A stretch of DNA of 64,000 bases from Clostridiales bacterium (GCA_015056055.1 SVHC01000008.1:24262-88261), one strand, 5' to 3'. Positions 15,382 through 24,770 are shown, numbered from the stretch's first letter. Program-made: numbers and translations. Notes: generated from the letters alone by a model not told the origin.

Positions 15382-16017
15382 TTATGCAATCCTGTGAAGC
15401 GACAGGGTTGCAATGACGGAATCGCCTGTGAAGGAAACTGCCTCCGAGGAAACCAACTCCAGAAGAACGGTGCGGTCGGTGGTAATGATTGCCTGTGCAA
15501 ATGCCTGCTTTCCGCCGCCGGATTCATCCTGGGAAACGGAAATCGTCATGCCCGGCACTTCTACGCCGTCCACAAGGAAGGAAAAGGTGGTGTCTGCCGG
15601 GGTTCCGGCGGGAATGTTGAGCATGTAGCTGACTGTGTAGGTGCCGGGCTGCGAGAGAAAAATGGAATCTCCCTCTATGCGTACGCCTGTGGGAGAAATG
15701 TTGAAATCGCCGGTAAAGGGGATTGCGTCGCCCGGTTCCAATGAAAAGGGAGTAAACTGCGAAAAGTATGCATAGGTCGGGTAGAAATCGTTGCTCTGGC
15801 AGCAGCAGGGAACTTCGGTTTCCGTGCCGCAGGGACCGTCGTAGAAGGGTTCGGGTACGCGCTGGGGAACGAGCCGACATGGCGGCTGCATCTGACGCGC
15901 AATGGGGAACGGATGGAAAAATCCGGTGGAGCGCAGGGCAGCGCCGGGCGAAACGCAGGCGTCCTGCCTGCCGCAGGTGCAGCATGTGCGCCGCTTTTCT
16001 TTAATTACATATGCCAC
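15382..16017 (-). CDS. BclA C-terminal-like (TNF-like fold) surface/spore protein with Cys-rich N-terminus
   Basis: A 211-residue protein. The N-terminus is rich in cysteine ('RTCCTCGRQDAC', 'GPCGTETEVPCCCQ'). From about residue 80 it follows the C-terminal domain of BclA and related exosporium proteins: 'FSLEPGDAIPFTGDFNISPTG', 'IFLSQPGTYTVSYMLN', 'FSFLVDGVEVPGMTIS', 'QAIITTDRTVLLELV'. There is no collagen-like Gly-X-Y stretch. The start is taken as GTG 16017, because AAAGGAG lies 9 bases upstream; the longer TTG start at 16035 would overlap that site. Cysteine-rich parts suit cross-linking in the spore coat or exosporium. Sporulation-specific expression is inferred, not shown. Confidence 0.78.
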   Translation of the reverse strand: MAYVIKEKRRTCCTCGRQDACVSPGAALRSTGFFHPFPIARQMQPPCRLVPQRVPEPFYDGPCGTETEVPCCCQSNDFYPTYAYFSQFTPFSLEPGDAIPFTGDFNISPTGVRIEGDSIFLSQPGTYTVSYMLNIPAGTPADTTFSFLVDGVEVPGMTISVSQDESGGGKQAFAQAIITTDRTVLLELVSSEAVSFTGDSVIATLSLHRIA

Positions 16018-16072
16018 GGGAAATGCTCCTTTCAAAGAGATTTCCCTTCACTATATGCTATTGGTTCCGCGC

Positions 16073-16101
16073 TTGCTATTCTGTGTGATTTGCGATATAA
16101 T
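16073..16101 (+). promoter_or_regulatory. Promoter for the ftsK/spoIIIE operon
   Basis: TTGCTA at 16073-16078 and TATAAT at 16096-16101, spacing 17. Confidence 0.68.
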
Positions 16102-16167
16102 ATAATAATATGATGGGATCGTGTGCGGATTCGCAGCGCATCCCGAATGAGAATCCCGGAGGATGAG

Positions 16168-18732
16168 ATGGCTGCATCGAAATCAAAAAAGAAAGCTGCT
16201 GCCAAGAAGGAGAACCGCAGCACACAAAGGGAAGCCCTGGGCGTCTGCCTGATTGGGCTTGCCGTAATTCTTTTGTATTTTTCTTTTGCCGGTGGATCGC
16301 TGGGTTTGGGTGTATTTTTGAAGGGCCTTGCGGGGCATCTGCTGTTTGCGCTGGCTCTTGTGGTTGCCTGGGTGGGCCTTTTGATGGCGGTTGGCGGCAG
16401 CAAGCGCATTGCACCGCTGCGCGTAATGGGCATCGGGCTGTTGTTTGTGTGCCTGTTTGCGTTTGTTCACCTTTTTGTGGCAGACGGAATTGCACACCAG
16501 ATGCGGGTAAAAGGATTTTTGAACTTTGTCACGCTGTCGTTCAGGGCAGGTACCGGCGCGGGTGCAATCGGTGCGATTCTGTGCTGGCCGCTGTACAGCA
16601 TTATGGGCGTATGGGGTACGGGTATTGCGGTGGTATCCATTGTGCTGATGGATCTTGTACTGATGCGAAAAATTTCCGTTTCCCAAATCGCCGGACGGGT
16701 ACGCAATCAGGTACAGGAATATCGGTCCGCCCCGCGCGAAAGCCGCTATCCCAAGAGGGACATTCCCATCGGCAGCATGTATCTGGAGGATTTATCGCAG
16801 GGTGCCAATTCGGGCGAGCGTTCCCGTTCAAAGAATCGTTCGGCAGACACGATCCTGACCCCGGTACGGGAGGAAAAGTCGTATTCTACCGGTGCATCTG
16901 CGCCGCTGCGTGAAAGGGTAAGAACGGAAAGACCGCAGGTCGAAATGGAAATTCCCGCCGTTTCTACCGAACGCATCCACCGAACGGAAACGGCTGCACG
17001 GCCCGCTGTATTTGAAACAGTTCCCGAAAAGAAGACCGAAACAGTCAATGTCGTTCCGGAAGAAAAGCCGGTGGAGATTTTCGACGCAGACCCGGAACTG
17101 CCTTTTGAAATGCCGGAAGAAAAGCCGGTGGAAACGCCGGTATTTGAAAGCAATGCTGCCGAACCGGAAGAGGAGAAAACTGCGCCGCGCGAGCTTCCCA
17201 AGATTGAACCCGTTTCCCTTGGCGCTGCTGCCGAAACGGATGAAGAAGATACGGGAAAAGCCCTGTCCACTGCGCTTGGCGCGCCGGAGGACGACGCGGA
17301 GTATAACTATCCGCCGATTGATCTGCTTGCGCCGGTTAAAGTGGGCGCTGTGAAGGATTCGCAGGAAGCGGATGCCGAAAAGGCACAGCGGCTGGAAGAT
17401 ACGCTGAGAAGCTTCGGCGTGGAAACCCGTCTTACCGGTGTTGCACACGGACCGGCGGTAACTCGATTTGAACTGAAGCCGGCTCCGGGTATTAAGGTAA
17501 GCAGGATTACATCCCTTGCAGACGACATTGCCATGAACCTCGCTGCGGTAAGCGTGCGAATGGAAGCGCCCATTCCCGGCAAGGATGCCGTGGGCGTTGA
17601 GGTTCCCAATGACGAGCGCGAATTTGTGCAGCTGCGCGAAGTGCTCGAAAGTCCGGAGGCGCGAAAGAATCCTTCCAGAATCGCAGTGGCTCTGGGCAAG
17701 GACAATGCCGGACGGTTCGTGATTGCCGATATTGCGAAGATGCCGCACGTTCTGATTGCCGGTGCTACGGGCTCCGGTAAATCCGTTTGCATCAACTCCA
17801 TTATCTGTTCCATTTTGTACCGCGCGTCGCCTGCGGAGGTACGTCTCATCCTGATTGACCCGAAGGTCGTCGAACTGAGTGTATACAACGATATTCCGCA
17901 CCTTTTGGTCCCCGTAGTTACCGACCCGCGCAAGGCGGCAAGCGCGCTGCAATGGGCGGTTTGCGAAATGACGGACCGCTATAAGAAGTTTGCTGCTGTG
18001 GGCGCGCGCAACATTAAGGGCTACAACGCCGTATGCCCCGAAGGCGAAAAGCCCATGCCGCAGATTGTGATCATTATCGACGAGCTGGCTGACCTGATGC
18101 TGGTCGCGCCGGGCGAAGTTGAAGACAGCATTCAGCGCCTGACGCAGCTGGCGCGCGCTGCGGGTATCCACCTTGTAATCGCAACGCAGCGTCCGTCCGT
18201 CAACGTTATTACAGGTGTTATCAAGGCCAATATTCCTGTACGTATCGCATTCCAGGTTGCTTCTCAGGTTGACAGCCGAACGATTCTGGATGCTGCCGGT
18301 GCAGAAAAGCTTCTGGGTAACGGTGATATGCTTTACGCCACGTCCACCACGCACCGCGTACGCGTGCAGGGTGCATGGGTTTCGGATGACGAGGTACAGA
18401 AGATCACGCAGTATATCATTGCGCACCACGAGACGGATTACAACAACGACGTGATCGAGCACATGGAAAATGCGGATGTTCCGGATGCGGAACGTGCGGA
18501 GGCTGCCGAGGAATACGACGAGCTTTTGCCGCGTGCGATCGAAATCGTAATTGATGCAAAGCAGGCGTCCATTTCCATGCTGCAGAGAAAGATGAAAATC
18601 GGCTATGCTCGCGCGGGCAGGCTGATTGATGATATGGAAGCGCGCGGAATCATTTCGCCCAACGAGGGCGCAAAGCCGCGTGAGGTACTGATGACGCGCG
18701 AACAATTCAACCAGATGTTTGGAGAAATGTAA
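16168..18732 (+). CDS. ftsK: DNA translocase FtsK/SpoIIIE
   Basis: An 854-residue protein. Four N-terminal membrane segments lie at about residues 25-185, followed by a long Glu/Pro-rich linker (about 190-400). The RecA-like motor has Walker A 'GATGSGKS' at about 532-539 and Walker B 'IIIIDELADLM' at about 633-643. The C-terminal gamma winged helix ('ISMLQRKMKIGYARAGRLIDDMEARGIIS') reads KOPS/SRS-like sequences. It pumps chromosomal DNA through the division or sporulation septum. ATG 16168 is chosen because GGAGGATG lies just upstream. It is the first gene of the run to 24468. Whether it acts vegetatively (FtsK/SftA) or in the forespore (SpoIIIE) cannot be told from sequence; a second copy may exist elsewhere. 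Confidence 0.95.
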   Translation: MAASKSKKKAAAKKENRSTQREALGVCLIGLAVILLYFSFAGGSLGLGVFLKGLAGHLLFALALVVAWVGLLMAVGGSKRIAPLRVMGIGLLFVCLFAFVHLFVADGIAHQMRVKGFLNFVTLSFRAGTGAGAIGAILCWPLYSIMGVWGTGIAVVSIVLMDLVLMRKISVSQIAGRVRNQVQEYRSAPRESRYPKRDIPIGSMYLEDLSQGANSGERSRSKNRSADTILTPVREEKSYSTGASAPLRERVRTERPQVEMEIPAVSTERIHRTETAARPAVFETVPEKKTETVNVVPEEKPVEIFDADPELPFEMPEEKPVETPVFESNAAEPEEEKTAPRELPKIEPVSLGAAAETDEEDTGKALSTALGAPEDDAEYNYPPIDLLAPVKVGAVKDSQEADAEKAQRLEDTLRSFGVETRLTGVAHGPAVTRFELKPAPGIKVSRITSLADDIAMNLAAVSVRMEAPIPGKDAVGVEVPNDEREFVQLREVLESPEARKNPSRIAVALGKDNAGRFVIADIAKMPHVLIAGATGSGKSVCINSIICSILYRASPAEVRLILIDPKVVELSVYNDIPHLLVPVVTDPRKAASALQWAVCEMTDRYKKFAAVGARNIKGYNAVCPEGEKPMPQIVIIIDELADLMLVAPGEVEDSIQRLTQLARAAGIHLVIATQRPSVNVITGVIKANIPVRIAFQVASQVDSRTILDAAGAEKLLGNGDMLYATSTTHRVRVQGAWVSDDEVQKITQYIIAHHETDYNNDVIEHMENADVPDAERAEAAEEYDELLPRAIEIVIDAKQASISMLQRKMKIGYARAGRLIDDMEARGIISPNEGAKPREVLMTREQFNQMFGEM

Positions 18733-18734
18733 CC

Positions 18735-20027
18735 ATGAAAACTGTGGGAATCGTATCGCTGGGCTGTGCAAAAAACCGCGTGAACAGCGAAGAATTGCTG
18801 GGACTTCTGCGCGATAAGGGCTATGAAATCGTGCAGCCGGAAAAGGCACAGATCGTTTTTGTCAACACCTGTGGATTCATTGAGCCCGCAAAAGAGGAAT
18901 CCATCGGGGAAATTCTGGATCTGGCTGCGCGTAAGGGCAAGGGGCTGGAAAAGCTCTATGTCACGGGCTGCCTGGTGCAGAGGTATCCGGAAGCTCTGAA
19001 GGAAGGTTTCCCGGAGGTGGACGGATTCCTGGGAGTAAACGAATACGAGCGCGTATTTGAGATGATGGAATCCGACAACCGTCCCATGTTCTGCGGTGAG
19101 GGAAAGCGCTTTCTGGATAATGAGCGCGTGATTACCACCACGCCCGGAACTGCTTATGTCAAAATTTCCGATGGCTGCGATAACCGCTGCACCTACTGCG
19201 CGATTCCGCTGATTCGCGGAAAATACGGTTCCCGCCCGATGGAATCCATTGTTCGCGAGTGTGAGCAGCTGGCTGCGCAGGGAATCAAGGAAATCACGCT
19301 GATTGCGCAGGATACCTCGCGCTACGGCACGGATTTCGGCTCCCGCATGCTGCCGGAACTTCTGCGCCGCGTGGCAGCCATTGAAGGTCTTGTATGGGTG
19401 CGCGTGCTGTACTGCTATCCGGATACGGTGGATGACGAGCTTCTCGACACCATTGCCAATACGCCCAAAGTGGTGAAATATCTGGATCTGCCTCTGCAGC
19501 ATATAAACGCCCGTCTTCTGAAGGCCATGAATCGCCGCGGAACGCCGGAGCATATCCGCGAACTGGTGGAAAAGTGCCGTGAAAGGGACATTGTCCTGCG
19601 TACGACCTTTATCGTGGGCTTCCCGGGCGAAACGGAGGATGAATTCGAAGAGCTGCTCGATTTTGCAGCCGAGGCACAGTTTGACCGTATGGGCGCATTT
19701 GCCTATTCTCCGGAAGAAGGTACTGTGGCAGCCGAGATGGATGACCAGATCGATGAGGATATCAAGGCCGAGCGTCTGGACGAAATCATGCTGATGCAGC
19801 AGGGGATTGCCCTTGAAAAGAACGAGGAGCGCGTGGGCGAGGAAACGCTCGTTCTGTGCGAAGGACGCAAGGGAAAACGCTATTTCGGCCGTTCTGAAAA
19901 AGAAGCTCCCGAAAGCGACGGAAAGATCCTGTTTGAAAGTGTGAAGCCTGTGATGCCGGGCGACTTTGTACGTGTGCGCATTACCCGCGCCGAACCTTAC
20001 GACCTTTACGGGGAGGCAATCGAATGA
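18735..20027 (+). CDS. rimO: Ribosomal protein uS12 methylthiotransferase RimO
   Basis: A 430-residue radical-SAM methylthiotransferase. The N-terminal UPF0004 domain starts 'VGIVSLGCAKNRVNSEELLG', with the RimO-typical SLGCAKN. The radical-SAM cluster CxxxCxxC is C148, C152, C155 ('CDNRCTYCAIP'). A C-terminal TRAM domain ends at 'VRVRITRAEPYDLYGEAIE'; the YDLxGE ending is typical of RimO. It methylthiolates a conserved aspartate in ribosomal protein S12 using two [4Fe-4S] clusters. It starts 2 bases after ftsK and overlaps pgsA by 4 bases, so translation is coupled. Confidence 0.96.
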   Translation: MKTVGIVSLGCAKNRVNSEELLGLLRDKGYEIVQPEKAQIVFVNTCGFIEPAKEESIGEILDLAARKGKGLEKLYVTGCLVQRYPEALKEGFPEVDGFLGVNEYERVFEMMESDNRPMFCGEGKRFLDNERVITTTPGTAYVKISDGCDNRCTYCAIPLIRGKYGSRPMESIVRECEQLAAQGIKEITLIAQDTSRYGTDFGSRMLPELLRRVAAIEGLVWVRVLYCYPDTVDDELLDTIANTPKVVKYLDLPLQHINARLLKAMNRRGTPEHIRELVEKCRERDIVLRTTFIVGFPGETEDEFEELLDFAAEAQFDRMGAFAYSPEEGTVAAEMDDQIDEDIKAERLDEIMLMQQGIALEKNEERVGEETLVLCEGRKGKRYFGRSEKEAPESDGKILFESVKPVMPGDFVRVRITRAEPYDLYGEAIE

Positions 20028-20557
20028 ATCTGCCCAATAAGCTCACCATCCTGCGCGTACTGATGATTCCGCTGTTCTGCGTGTTCCTGGCGTTTTCGCC
20101 GGACAGCGATCTGTGGCGCTGGATTTCTCTGGCTGTTTTTGCGCTTGCCTGCCTGACCGACTGGGCGGACGGCAAGATTGCGCGTCAGAACAACCTTGTT
20201 ACCAACTTTGGCAAATTTATGGATCCTATTGCGGATAAGCTTCTGGTCATGAGCGCATTCGTTATGCTGTGCTCTCAGGGCCGCATGGAGGCATGGGCCG
20301 TGATCGTGATCATGGCGCGAGAATTCATCGTCAGTGGTTTCCGTCTTGTGGCAGCTGAGGGCGGTGTTGTGATCGCGGCAAGCACGATTGCCAAGTTCAA
20401 AACCGTTTCCCAGATGCTGGCCGTTATGCTTACGATTGTTTTTGTGCCCGGCCCGCTTGCCATTGTTGCAAAGCTTGTGCTGTATGTGGCGGTAGTGCTT
20501 ACGGCGCTCAGCGGCATCGATTATGTGTGGAAAAATCGTCAGTTCCTGAAAGGATAA
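20024..20557 (+). CDS. pgsA: CDP-diacylglycerol-glycerol-3-phosphate 3-phosphatidyltransferase
   Basis: A 177-residue membrane protein with the complete CDP-alcohol phosphotransferase signature: D46-x2-D49-G50-x2-A53-R54-x8-G63-x3-D67-x3-D71. It makes phosphatidylglycerol phosphate, the first committed step to anionic phospholipids, in the cytoplasmic membrane. The ATG overlaps the rimO stop (ATGA), with GGGGAGG upstream. The order rimO-pgsA-cinA is conserved in many Firmicutes and supports the call. A second family member occurs at 40156-40707. Confidence 0.95.
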   Translation: MNLPNKLTILRVLMIPLFCVFLAFSPDSDLWRWISLAVFALACLTDWADGKIARQNNLVTNFGKFMDPIADKLLVMSAFVMLCSQGRMEAWAVIVIMAREFIVSGFRLVAAEGGVVIAASTIAKFKTVSQMLAVMLTIVFVPGPLAIVAKLVLYVAVVLTALSGIDYVWKNRQFLKG

Positions 20558-20561
20558 GCGT

Positions 20562-21794
20562 ATGATTGCAGAAATTCTGTCCATCGGTACGGAACTTCTT
20601 ATGGGCCAGATCGCCAATACGGATGCGCAGTATATTTCGCGCCGTCTGGGTGAACTGGGCATCAATATTTATCGTCACAGCACTGTCGGCGATAATCCCG
20701 AGCGTGTTCGCGAGGCACTCGCCGAATCGATCTCCCGGTCGGATATCGTGATCACTACGGGAGGCCTTGGCCCCACGGAGGACGATCTTACCAAGGAAAT
20801 GGTTGCGGAGCATTTCGGTCTTGAGATGTATCTGCATCAGCCGAGTCTGGATGCTCTGACCGAGCGGCTCACCCGCATGGGCCGCGAAATGACCCCCAAC
20901 AACAAAAAGCAGGCCATGATGCCCGTGGGCGCACGCGTGATGCCCAATCTGTGCGGCACGGCGCCGGGCGCGATCGTGGAAGGAAACGGAAAAGCCGTTG
21001 CCATCCTGCCGGGACCGCCGCGTGAAATGCAGGATATGTTTGAACGCCAACTGGTGCCGTATCTTGAAGGCCGTGCAGGCGTGCGCATTGATTCGCGTTT
21101 TCTGCATGTGTGCGGAATTGGCGAGAGCAAGCTGGAAACGATTCTTATCGACCTGTTCCATTCCGAAAATCCGACGCTTGCCCTGTACTGCAGCGCAGGC
21201 GAGGTGACGGCGCGTCTTTCCGCGCGCGTGGCGGATGGGGAGGAAAGTGCAAAACTGCTTGATCCCCTGGAAAATGAAATCCGTGCCCGCGCGGGCAGGG
21301 CGGTTTATGGCGAGGGACGCAATCTTACGCTTGCCGCAGCTGTGGTAAATGCACTGATTGAAAAGAACATTACCATCGCCTGTGCCGAGAGCCTTACAGG
21401 TGGTATGCTTGCCTCCCGCATTGTGGATGTGCCCGGTGCGTCTGCGATTCTGAATGAAGCATATGTGACCTATTCCAATGAAGCCAAGATGCGCCTCCTG
21501 GGCGTTTCGGAGGACACGCTCCGAAATTACGGCGCGGTGAGCGCACAGTGTGCAAAAGAAATGGCAGAGGGAGCAAGGCGCGCAGCAAACTCGGACTGTG
21601 CGATTTCTACCACGGGTATCGCAGGGCCGGATGGCGGCACGCCGGAAAAGCCGGTAGGACTTGTATATGTCGGCATTGCTACGCCGGACGGATGCGAGGC
21701 TGTGGAACTGCACCTTCGCGGCGACCGCAGATGGGTTCGCGAACTTACCTGCGTGAATGCCTTTAATGAACTGAGACTGAGAATGAATTTATAA
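20562..21794 (+). CDS. cinA: CinA family protein (nicotinamide-nucleotide amidohydrolase)
   Basis: A 410-residue protein. The N-terminal MoCF-like/COG1058 domain ('AEILSIGTELLMGQIANTDAQYI', 'ITTGGLGPTEDDLT', 'LPGPPREMQDMF') spans about residues 1-170. The C-terminal CinA/PncC amidase domain ('AESLTGGMLASRIVDVPGAS', 'ISTTGIAGPDGG') spans about 255-410. The amidase deamidates nicotinamide mononucleotide for NAD recycling, and the N-terminal domain is linked to ADP-ribose pyrophosphatase activity in some members. It is 4 bases after pgsA with AAAGGATAAG upstream. Confidence 0.95.
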   Translation: MIAEILSIGTELLMGQIANTDAQYISRRLGELGINIYRHSTVGDNPERVREALAESISRSDIVITTGGLGPTEDDLTKEMVAEHFGLEMYLHQPSLDALTERLTRMGREMTPNNKKQAMMPVGARVMPNLCGTAPGAIVEGNGKAVAILPGPPREMQDMFERQLVPYLEGRAGVRIDSRFLHVCGIGESKLETILIDLFHSENPTLALYCSAGEVTARLSARVADGEESAKLLDPLENEIRARAGRAVYGEGRNLTLAAAVVNALIEKNITIACAESLTGGMLASRIVDVPGASAILNEAYVTYSNEAKMRLLGVSEDTLRNYGAVSAQCAKEMAEGARRAANSDCAISTTGIAGPDGGTPEKPVGLVYVGIATPDGCEAVELHLRGDRRWVRELTCVNAFNELRLRMNL

Positions 21795-21806
21795 GGGGTG
21801 ATACCG

Positions 21807-22727
21807 ATGAAACTGAAGGTTTGCGACGCGCATTGCGATACGCTTTCCCGCATTGCGACCAACACGCCCATGGATCAGATGTCCGTTACGCCGGAACGTC
21901 TGCGTGAGGGCGGCGTTTCCCTGCAGATGTTTGCTATGTTTGCGACCTACGGCGGGGACATTGAACCCTATGAGAAGGGCATTAAGATGCTGGAAGCATC
22001 CAAGAACTATCCGCTGAACATGTGCCGCGGCAATCTGCCCGACGAACTGCCGGACGAGCCGACGGGTGTATTCTCCATCGAAGGCGGCGAGATTCTGAAA
22101 GGCTCTCTGGAACATTTCTATGCATTCGACGAGGCTGCACGTCTGCGCATGATCGCCCTGACCTGGAACCATGAAAATGAAATTGCGCATCCCGCAAAGG
22201 ATGGTCCCGATGGCGGTCTGAAACCCTTCGGTCTTACCCTTGTGCGCGAGATGGATAAGCACGGCGTTCTGTGCGACGTTTCCCATCTGAACGAGGCGGG
22301 CTTCTGGGATGTTGCCGAACATTCTGCACTGCCGATGGTGGCAAGCCATTCGAACTTCCGCGAAAAGTGCGATCACTTCCGCAATCTCAACCGCGATCAG
22401 GTAAAGGCTGTGATCGAAAAGAAGGGCTACATCGGCATCAATTTCTTCAGCGCTTTCCTGGCGAAGGATCGCCCCGCGACGCTGGATGACGTATTCTGCC
22501 ATGTGGATGCACTGATGCAGATGGGCTGCGAGGACGTAATCGGCTTCGGCAGCGATTTCGACGGCATTGACGAGTGGCCCGAGGGACTGGCGACGCCGGC
22601 GGATTTCCCGGCGCTTCTGGATTTCCTGAAGGCACGCGGCGGCTATTCGGACGAAGCTATGGCCAAGATGGCGGGCGGCAATATGTTCCGCGTGCTCAAA
22701 ATGGCGGAGGCTGCAAGGCGCGTATAA
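21807..22727 (+). CDS. Membrane dipeptidase-family (M19) peptidase
   Basis: A 306-residue protein of the amidohydrolase fold. The metal motif 'DAHCDT' gives H9 and D11, 'SIEGGE' supplies the bridging Glu, and later histidines occur in 'CDVSHLNEAGFWDV' and 'MVASHSN'; 'GFGSDFDG' closes the site. The M19 family cleaves dipeptides with a C-terminal residue of D- or L-configuration using two zinc ions. Bacterial members are cytoplasmic here since no signal peptide is seen. ATG 21807 is preferred over GTG 21798, because AAGGGGTG lies at the usual distance only from the former. Confidence 0.92.
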   Translation: MKLKVCDAHCDTLSRIATNTPMDQMSVTPERLREGGVSLQMFAMFATYGGDIEPYEKGIKMLEASKNYPLNMCRGNLPDELPDEPTGVFSIEGGEILKGSLEHFYAFDEAARLRMIALTWNHENEIAHPAKDGPDGGLKPFGLTLVREMDKHGVLCDVSHLNEAGFWDVAEHSALPMVASHSNFREKCDHFRNLNRDQVKAVIEKKGYIGINFFSAFLAKDRPATLDDVFCHVDALMQMGCEDVIGFGSDFDGIDEWPEGLATPADFPALLDFLKARGGYSDEAMAKMAGGNMFRVLKMAEAARRV

Positions 22728-22745
22728 GGAGTACGAAGAACCATC

Positions 22746-23582
22746 ATGGCAAAGAGAAACAGAAATCAAAGGGCACTTCCGTACTTTGTGCTGGCGATCA
22801 TATTTTTCATCGTTGTGTGCGCCCTGTATGTGCATGAGGACAATGAGGACGGAAAGATCATTCGTTCCTACACTTCCTATCCGCGCATTACCACACAGGA
22901 AGAATTGATCGAGGCATTCAATGGACCGGCGGCAAACTATGCCGTCGAAGGACTTGCTCTTTCGGGAACGCCGGTAAACGACGGGCTGAAAATTCTGACC
23001 GACGAATACCTGATTCTGAATTATGACTGCCACCTTCTGACGAAGAGCCTGGTGCGTGGTTCGGATGGATACACCATCCTGCAGGGCAAATGGGTTATTA
23101 CTCCTGCCAAGTGCTGGACTTCCGTATCGGATGAAATTCTTCTGGCAGAAGGAATTGGTCTGGACAAGAACGAAGTAACATTTGAATACGGCGGCTACGG
23201 CACGATGGACGAAACCAACTGCGTGGAAACCGCGTGGGAACAGCTGGAAAACGGCTTCTATTATCCGGATGGCATGGAGCTGAACGAAGGCGACCGCCGC
23301 TATGTGATGCGTGGCGTCAAGGTGGGCGATAAGGCGACTTTTGCCGCTACCATCGGCGATGGCAAGCTGGATGTTCTGCCGGTTGCGGACAGTGATATGG
23401 TGCTGATTAACGGCACGGTAGAGCAGCTTGTGGGCTTTGTATACAACCAGAATGATGCGATGACGCGTCTTCTGATCATACTGGTGCTCTCGTTTGATCT
23501 GGTTTTCTGGGGAATGGGCATCCGTTGCTGTATCAAGAAACTGAAAAAAGGGAAAAAGCGTTCGAGTGACGCTGATGAATAA
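22746..23582 (+). CDS. Membrane protein of unknown function (two TM segments)
   Basis: A 278-residue protein with an N-terminal membrane segment (about residues 11-29), an extracytoplasmic-looking region of about 210 residues, and a C-terminal segment (about 240-262) followed by a Lys-rich tail. The topology resembles GIDE/TMEM43-like proteins ('VEGLALSGTPVN', later 'MRGVKVGDKATFAATIGDG'), but the match is loose and I would not name it on that basis. It starts 18 bases after the dipeptidase stop and precedes the epimerase-like gene by 19 bases, so it is probably the penultimate gene of the ftsK run. Confidence 0.7.
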   Translation: MAKRNRNQRALPYFVLAIIFFIVVCALYVHEDNEDGKIIRSYTSYPRITTQEELIEAFNGPAANYAVEGLALSGTPVNDGLKILTDEYLILNYDCHLLTKSLVRGSDGYTILQGKWVITPAKCWTSVSDEILLAEGIGLDKNEVTFEYGGYGTMDETNCVETAWEQLENGFYYPDGMELNEGDRRYVMRGVKVGDKATFAATIGDGKLDVLPVADSDMVLINGTVEQLVGFVYNQNDAMTRLLIILVLSFDLVFWGMGIRCCIKKLKKGKKRSSDADE

Positions 23583-23601
23583 AACATAGGAGGCAATTAT
23601 C

Positions 23602-24468
23602 ATGAGCGGATTTATTCTCAAAAGCGGCGATCTGAAGGCACGTGTTCTGGTGCCGGAAAGCTATCGTTACACCCGTACCCGTTTCAACCATTCTGCATTT
23701 GTTCAGGATGTGTGGTACAAAGGCGTTCGTTTCACCCAGTATGAGCGCAGCCAGCCGGGCGGATTCAACACCACCGAAGGCAGCGGTATCTGCTGCGAGT
23801 ACAACTGCCAGCAGATCGAACTGGATTCCCAGCCGGGCGAAATGTACCTGAAGCCGGGCATCGGCGTTCTGAAGCGTGAAGAGTACACCTGGAGCATCGT
23901 GCACCATGTCAAGTACGAGCCCCTGCCCACCCGCTATGAAATCGTGGGCGAGGATACCGCCATCTTCGAAACCGACAGCCCCAAGGTGAACGGCTACGCT
24001 TATTATGAGAAGCGCGTTGTCAAGCTCGACGGCAACAAGCTGACCAAGACCGTTACCCTGCGCAACACCGGTGACAAGCCCTTCGAAATGGAAGAGTACG
24101 GCCACAACTTCATCTCCCTGGGTGATGAAGCGGTCGACGAGAACTACAAGCTGGAAGTTCCTGCCCTGAAGGATACCGCAGGCCTGACCAACGGCGTTCT
24201 GTATCCCGTGCCCGGCGGCTTTGAACTGGAAGGCGAACCCTCCTTCTCCTTCTACGTAAAGAGCAGCGACACCGTTAAGGGTGAGCCTGCATGGCGTATG
24301 ACCCACAAGACCCTCGGCTGGAATTGCTGCGAGTACACTTCCTTCGACCCCTGCCGCGTTGCAATCTGGGGCGATTATTACGTACTGTCCTGCGAAGTAT
24401 TCCTGCCCATCAAGCTTGCTCCCGGCGAGGAAATGACCTGGAGCCGTACCTGGGAATTCAACGTATAA
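23602..24468 (+). CDS. Galactose mutarotase-like superfamily protein
   Basis: A 288-residue protein with the beta-sandwich pattern of aldose-1-epimerase-like proteins: 'YRYTRTRFNHSAFVQDV', 'YYEKRVVKLDGNKLTKTVTLRNTGDKPFEMEEYGHNF', and a C-terminal 'APGEEMTWSRTWEF'. The catalytic His/Glu pair of GalM is not clearly placed, so epimerase activity is uncertain. Codon use is extremely biased to C-ending codons, more than its neighbours, which suggests very high expression. TAGGAGG precedes the ATG. It is the last gene before a terminator. A sugar-binding or sugar-modifying cytoplasmic role is inferred. Confidence 0.72.
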   Translation: MSGFILKSGDLKARVLVPESYRYTRTRFNHSAFVQDVWYKGVRFTQYERSQPGGFNTTEGSGICCEYNCQQIELDSQPGEMYLKPGIGVLKREEYTWSIVHHVKYEPLPTRYEIVGEDTAIFETDSPKVNGYAYYEKRVVKLDGNKLTKTVTLRNTGDKPFEMEEYGHNFISLGDEAVDENYKLEVPALKDTAGLTNGVLYPVPGGFELEGEPSFSFYVKSSDTVKGEPAWRMTHKTLGWNCCEYTSFDPCRVAIWGDYYVLSCEVFLPIKLAPGEEMTWSRTWEFNV

Positions 24469-24483
24469 ACTTAAATAGTAACT

Positions 24484-24516
24484 GCGTCCTTCGGCATTTG
24501 CCGGAGGACGCTTTTG
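24484..24516 (+). terminator. Terminator of the ftsK-to-epimerase run
   Basis: GCGTCCTTCGGC (24484-24495) pairs with GCCGGAGGACGC (24500-24511), then TTTTG. Confidence 0.88.
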
Positions 24517-24720
24517 TGAGCCTGATTTGCCGGAAATGGGGCGGTGAAGGCGGCATATGTCCGGGTAGGGAATGAGTCGCAGATTTCTGCAGCTGCGGCG
24601 GTGCGGGCATTTTTGCGGCCTGTGAACGATTCGTTTGCAATGACGGTTTCAGGTAGTGCTGGTGCGCGGGAGTACATCGCAGCGCCCGAATGAGTATGTG
24701 CCGGTGTGAATAAAGAAAAT
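24517..24720. other. Intergenic region without recognised content
   Basis: No coding frame with a ribosome-binding site and no clear repeat was found between the terminator and the dapA promoter. Confidence 0.5.
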
Positions 24721-24723
24721 AAC

Positions 24724-24752
24724 TTGACAATTGAATACCTGCATAGTATCAT
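24724..24752 (+). promoter_or_regulatory. Promoter of the dapA leader
   Basis: Perfect TTGACA at 24724-24729 and TATCAT at 24747-24752, spacing 17. Confidence 0.82.
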
Positions 24753-24770
24753 AAAATCAAATCGCATATG

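Noticed and set aside
16828-18849. Long minus-strand ORF (673 codons) opposite ftsK
   Set aside because: It is an antisense shadow: no ribosome-binding site, low-complexity His/Arg-rich translation, and it lies under a well-supported gene.
21789-23621. Minus-strand ORF (610 codons) across two plus-strand genes
   Set aside because: It spans a gene boundary of the opposite strand and has no motif or ribosome-binding site.
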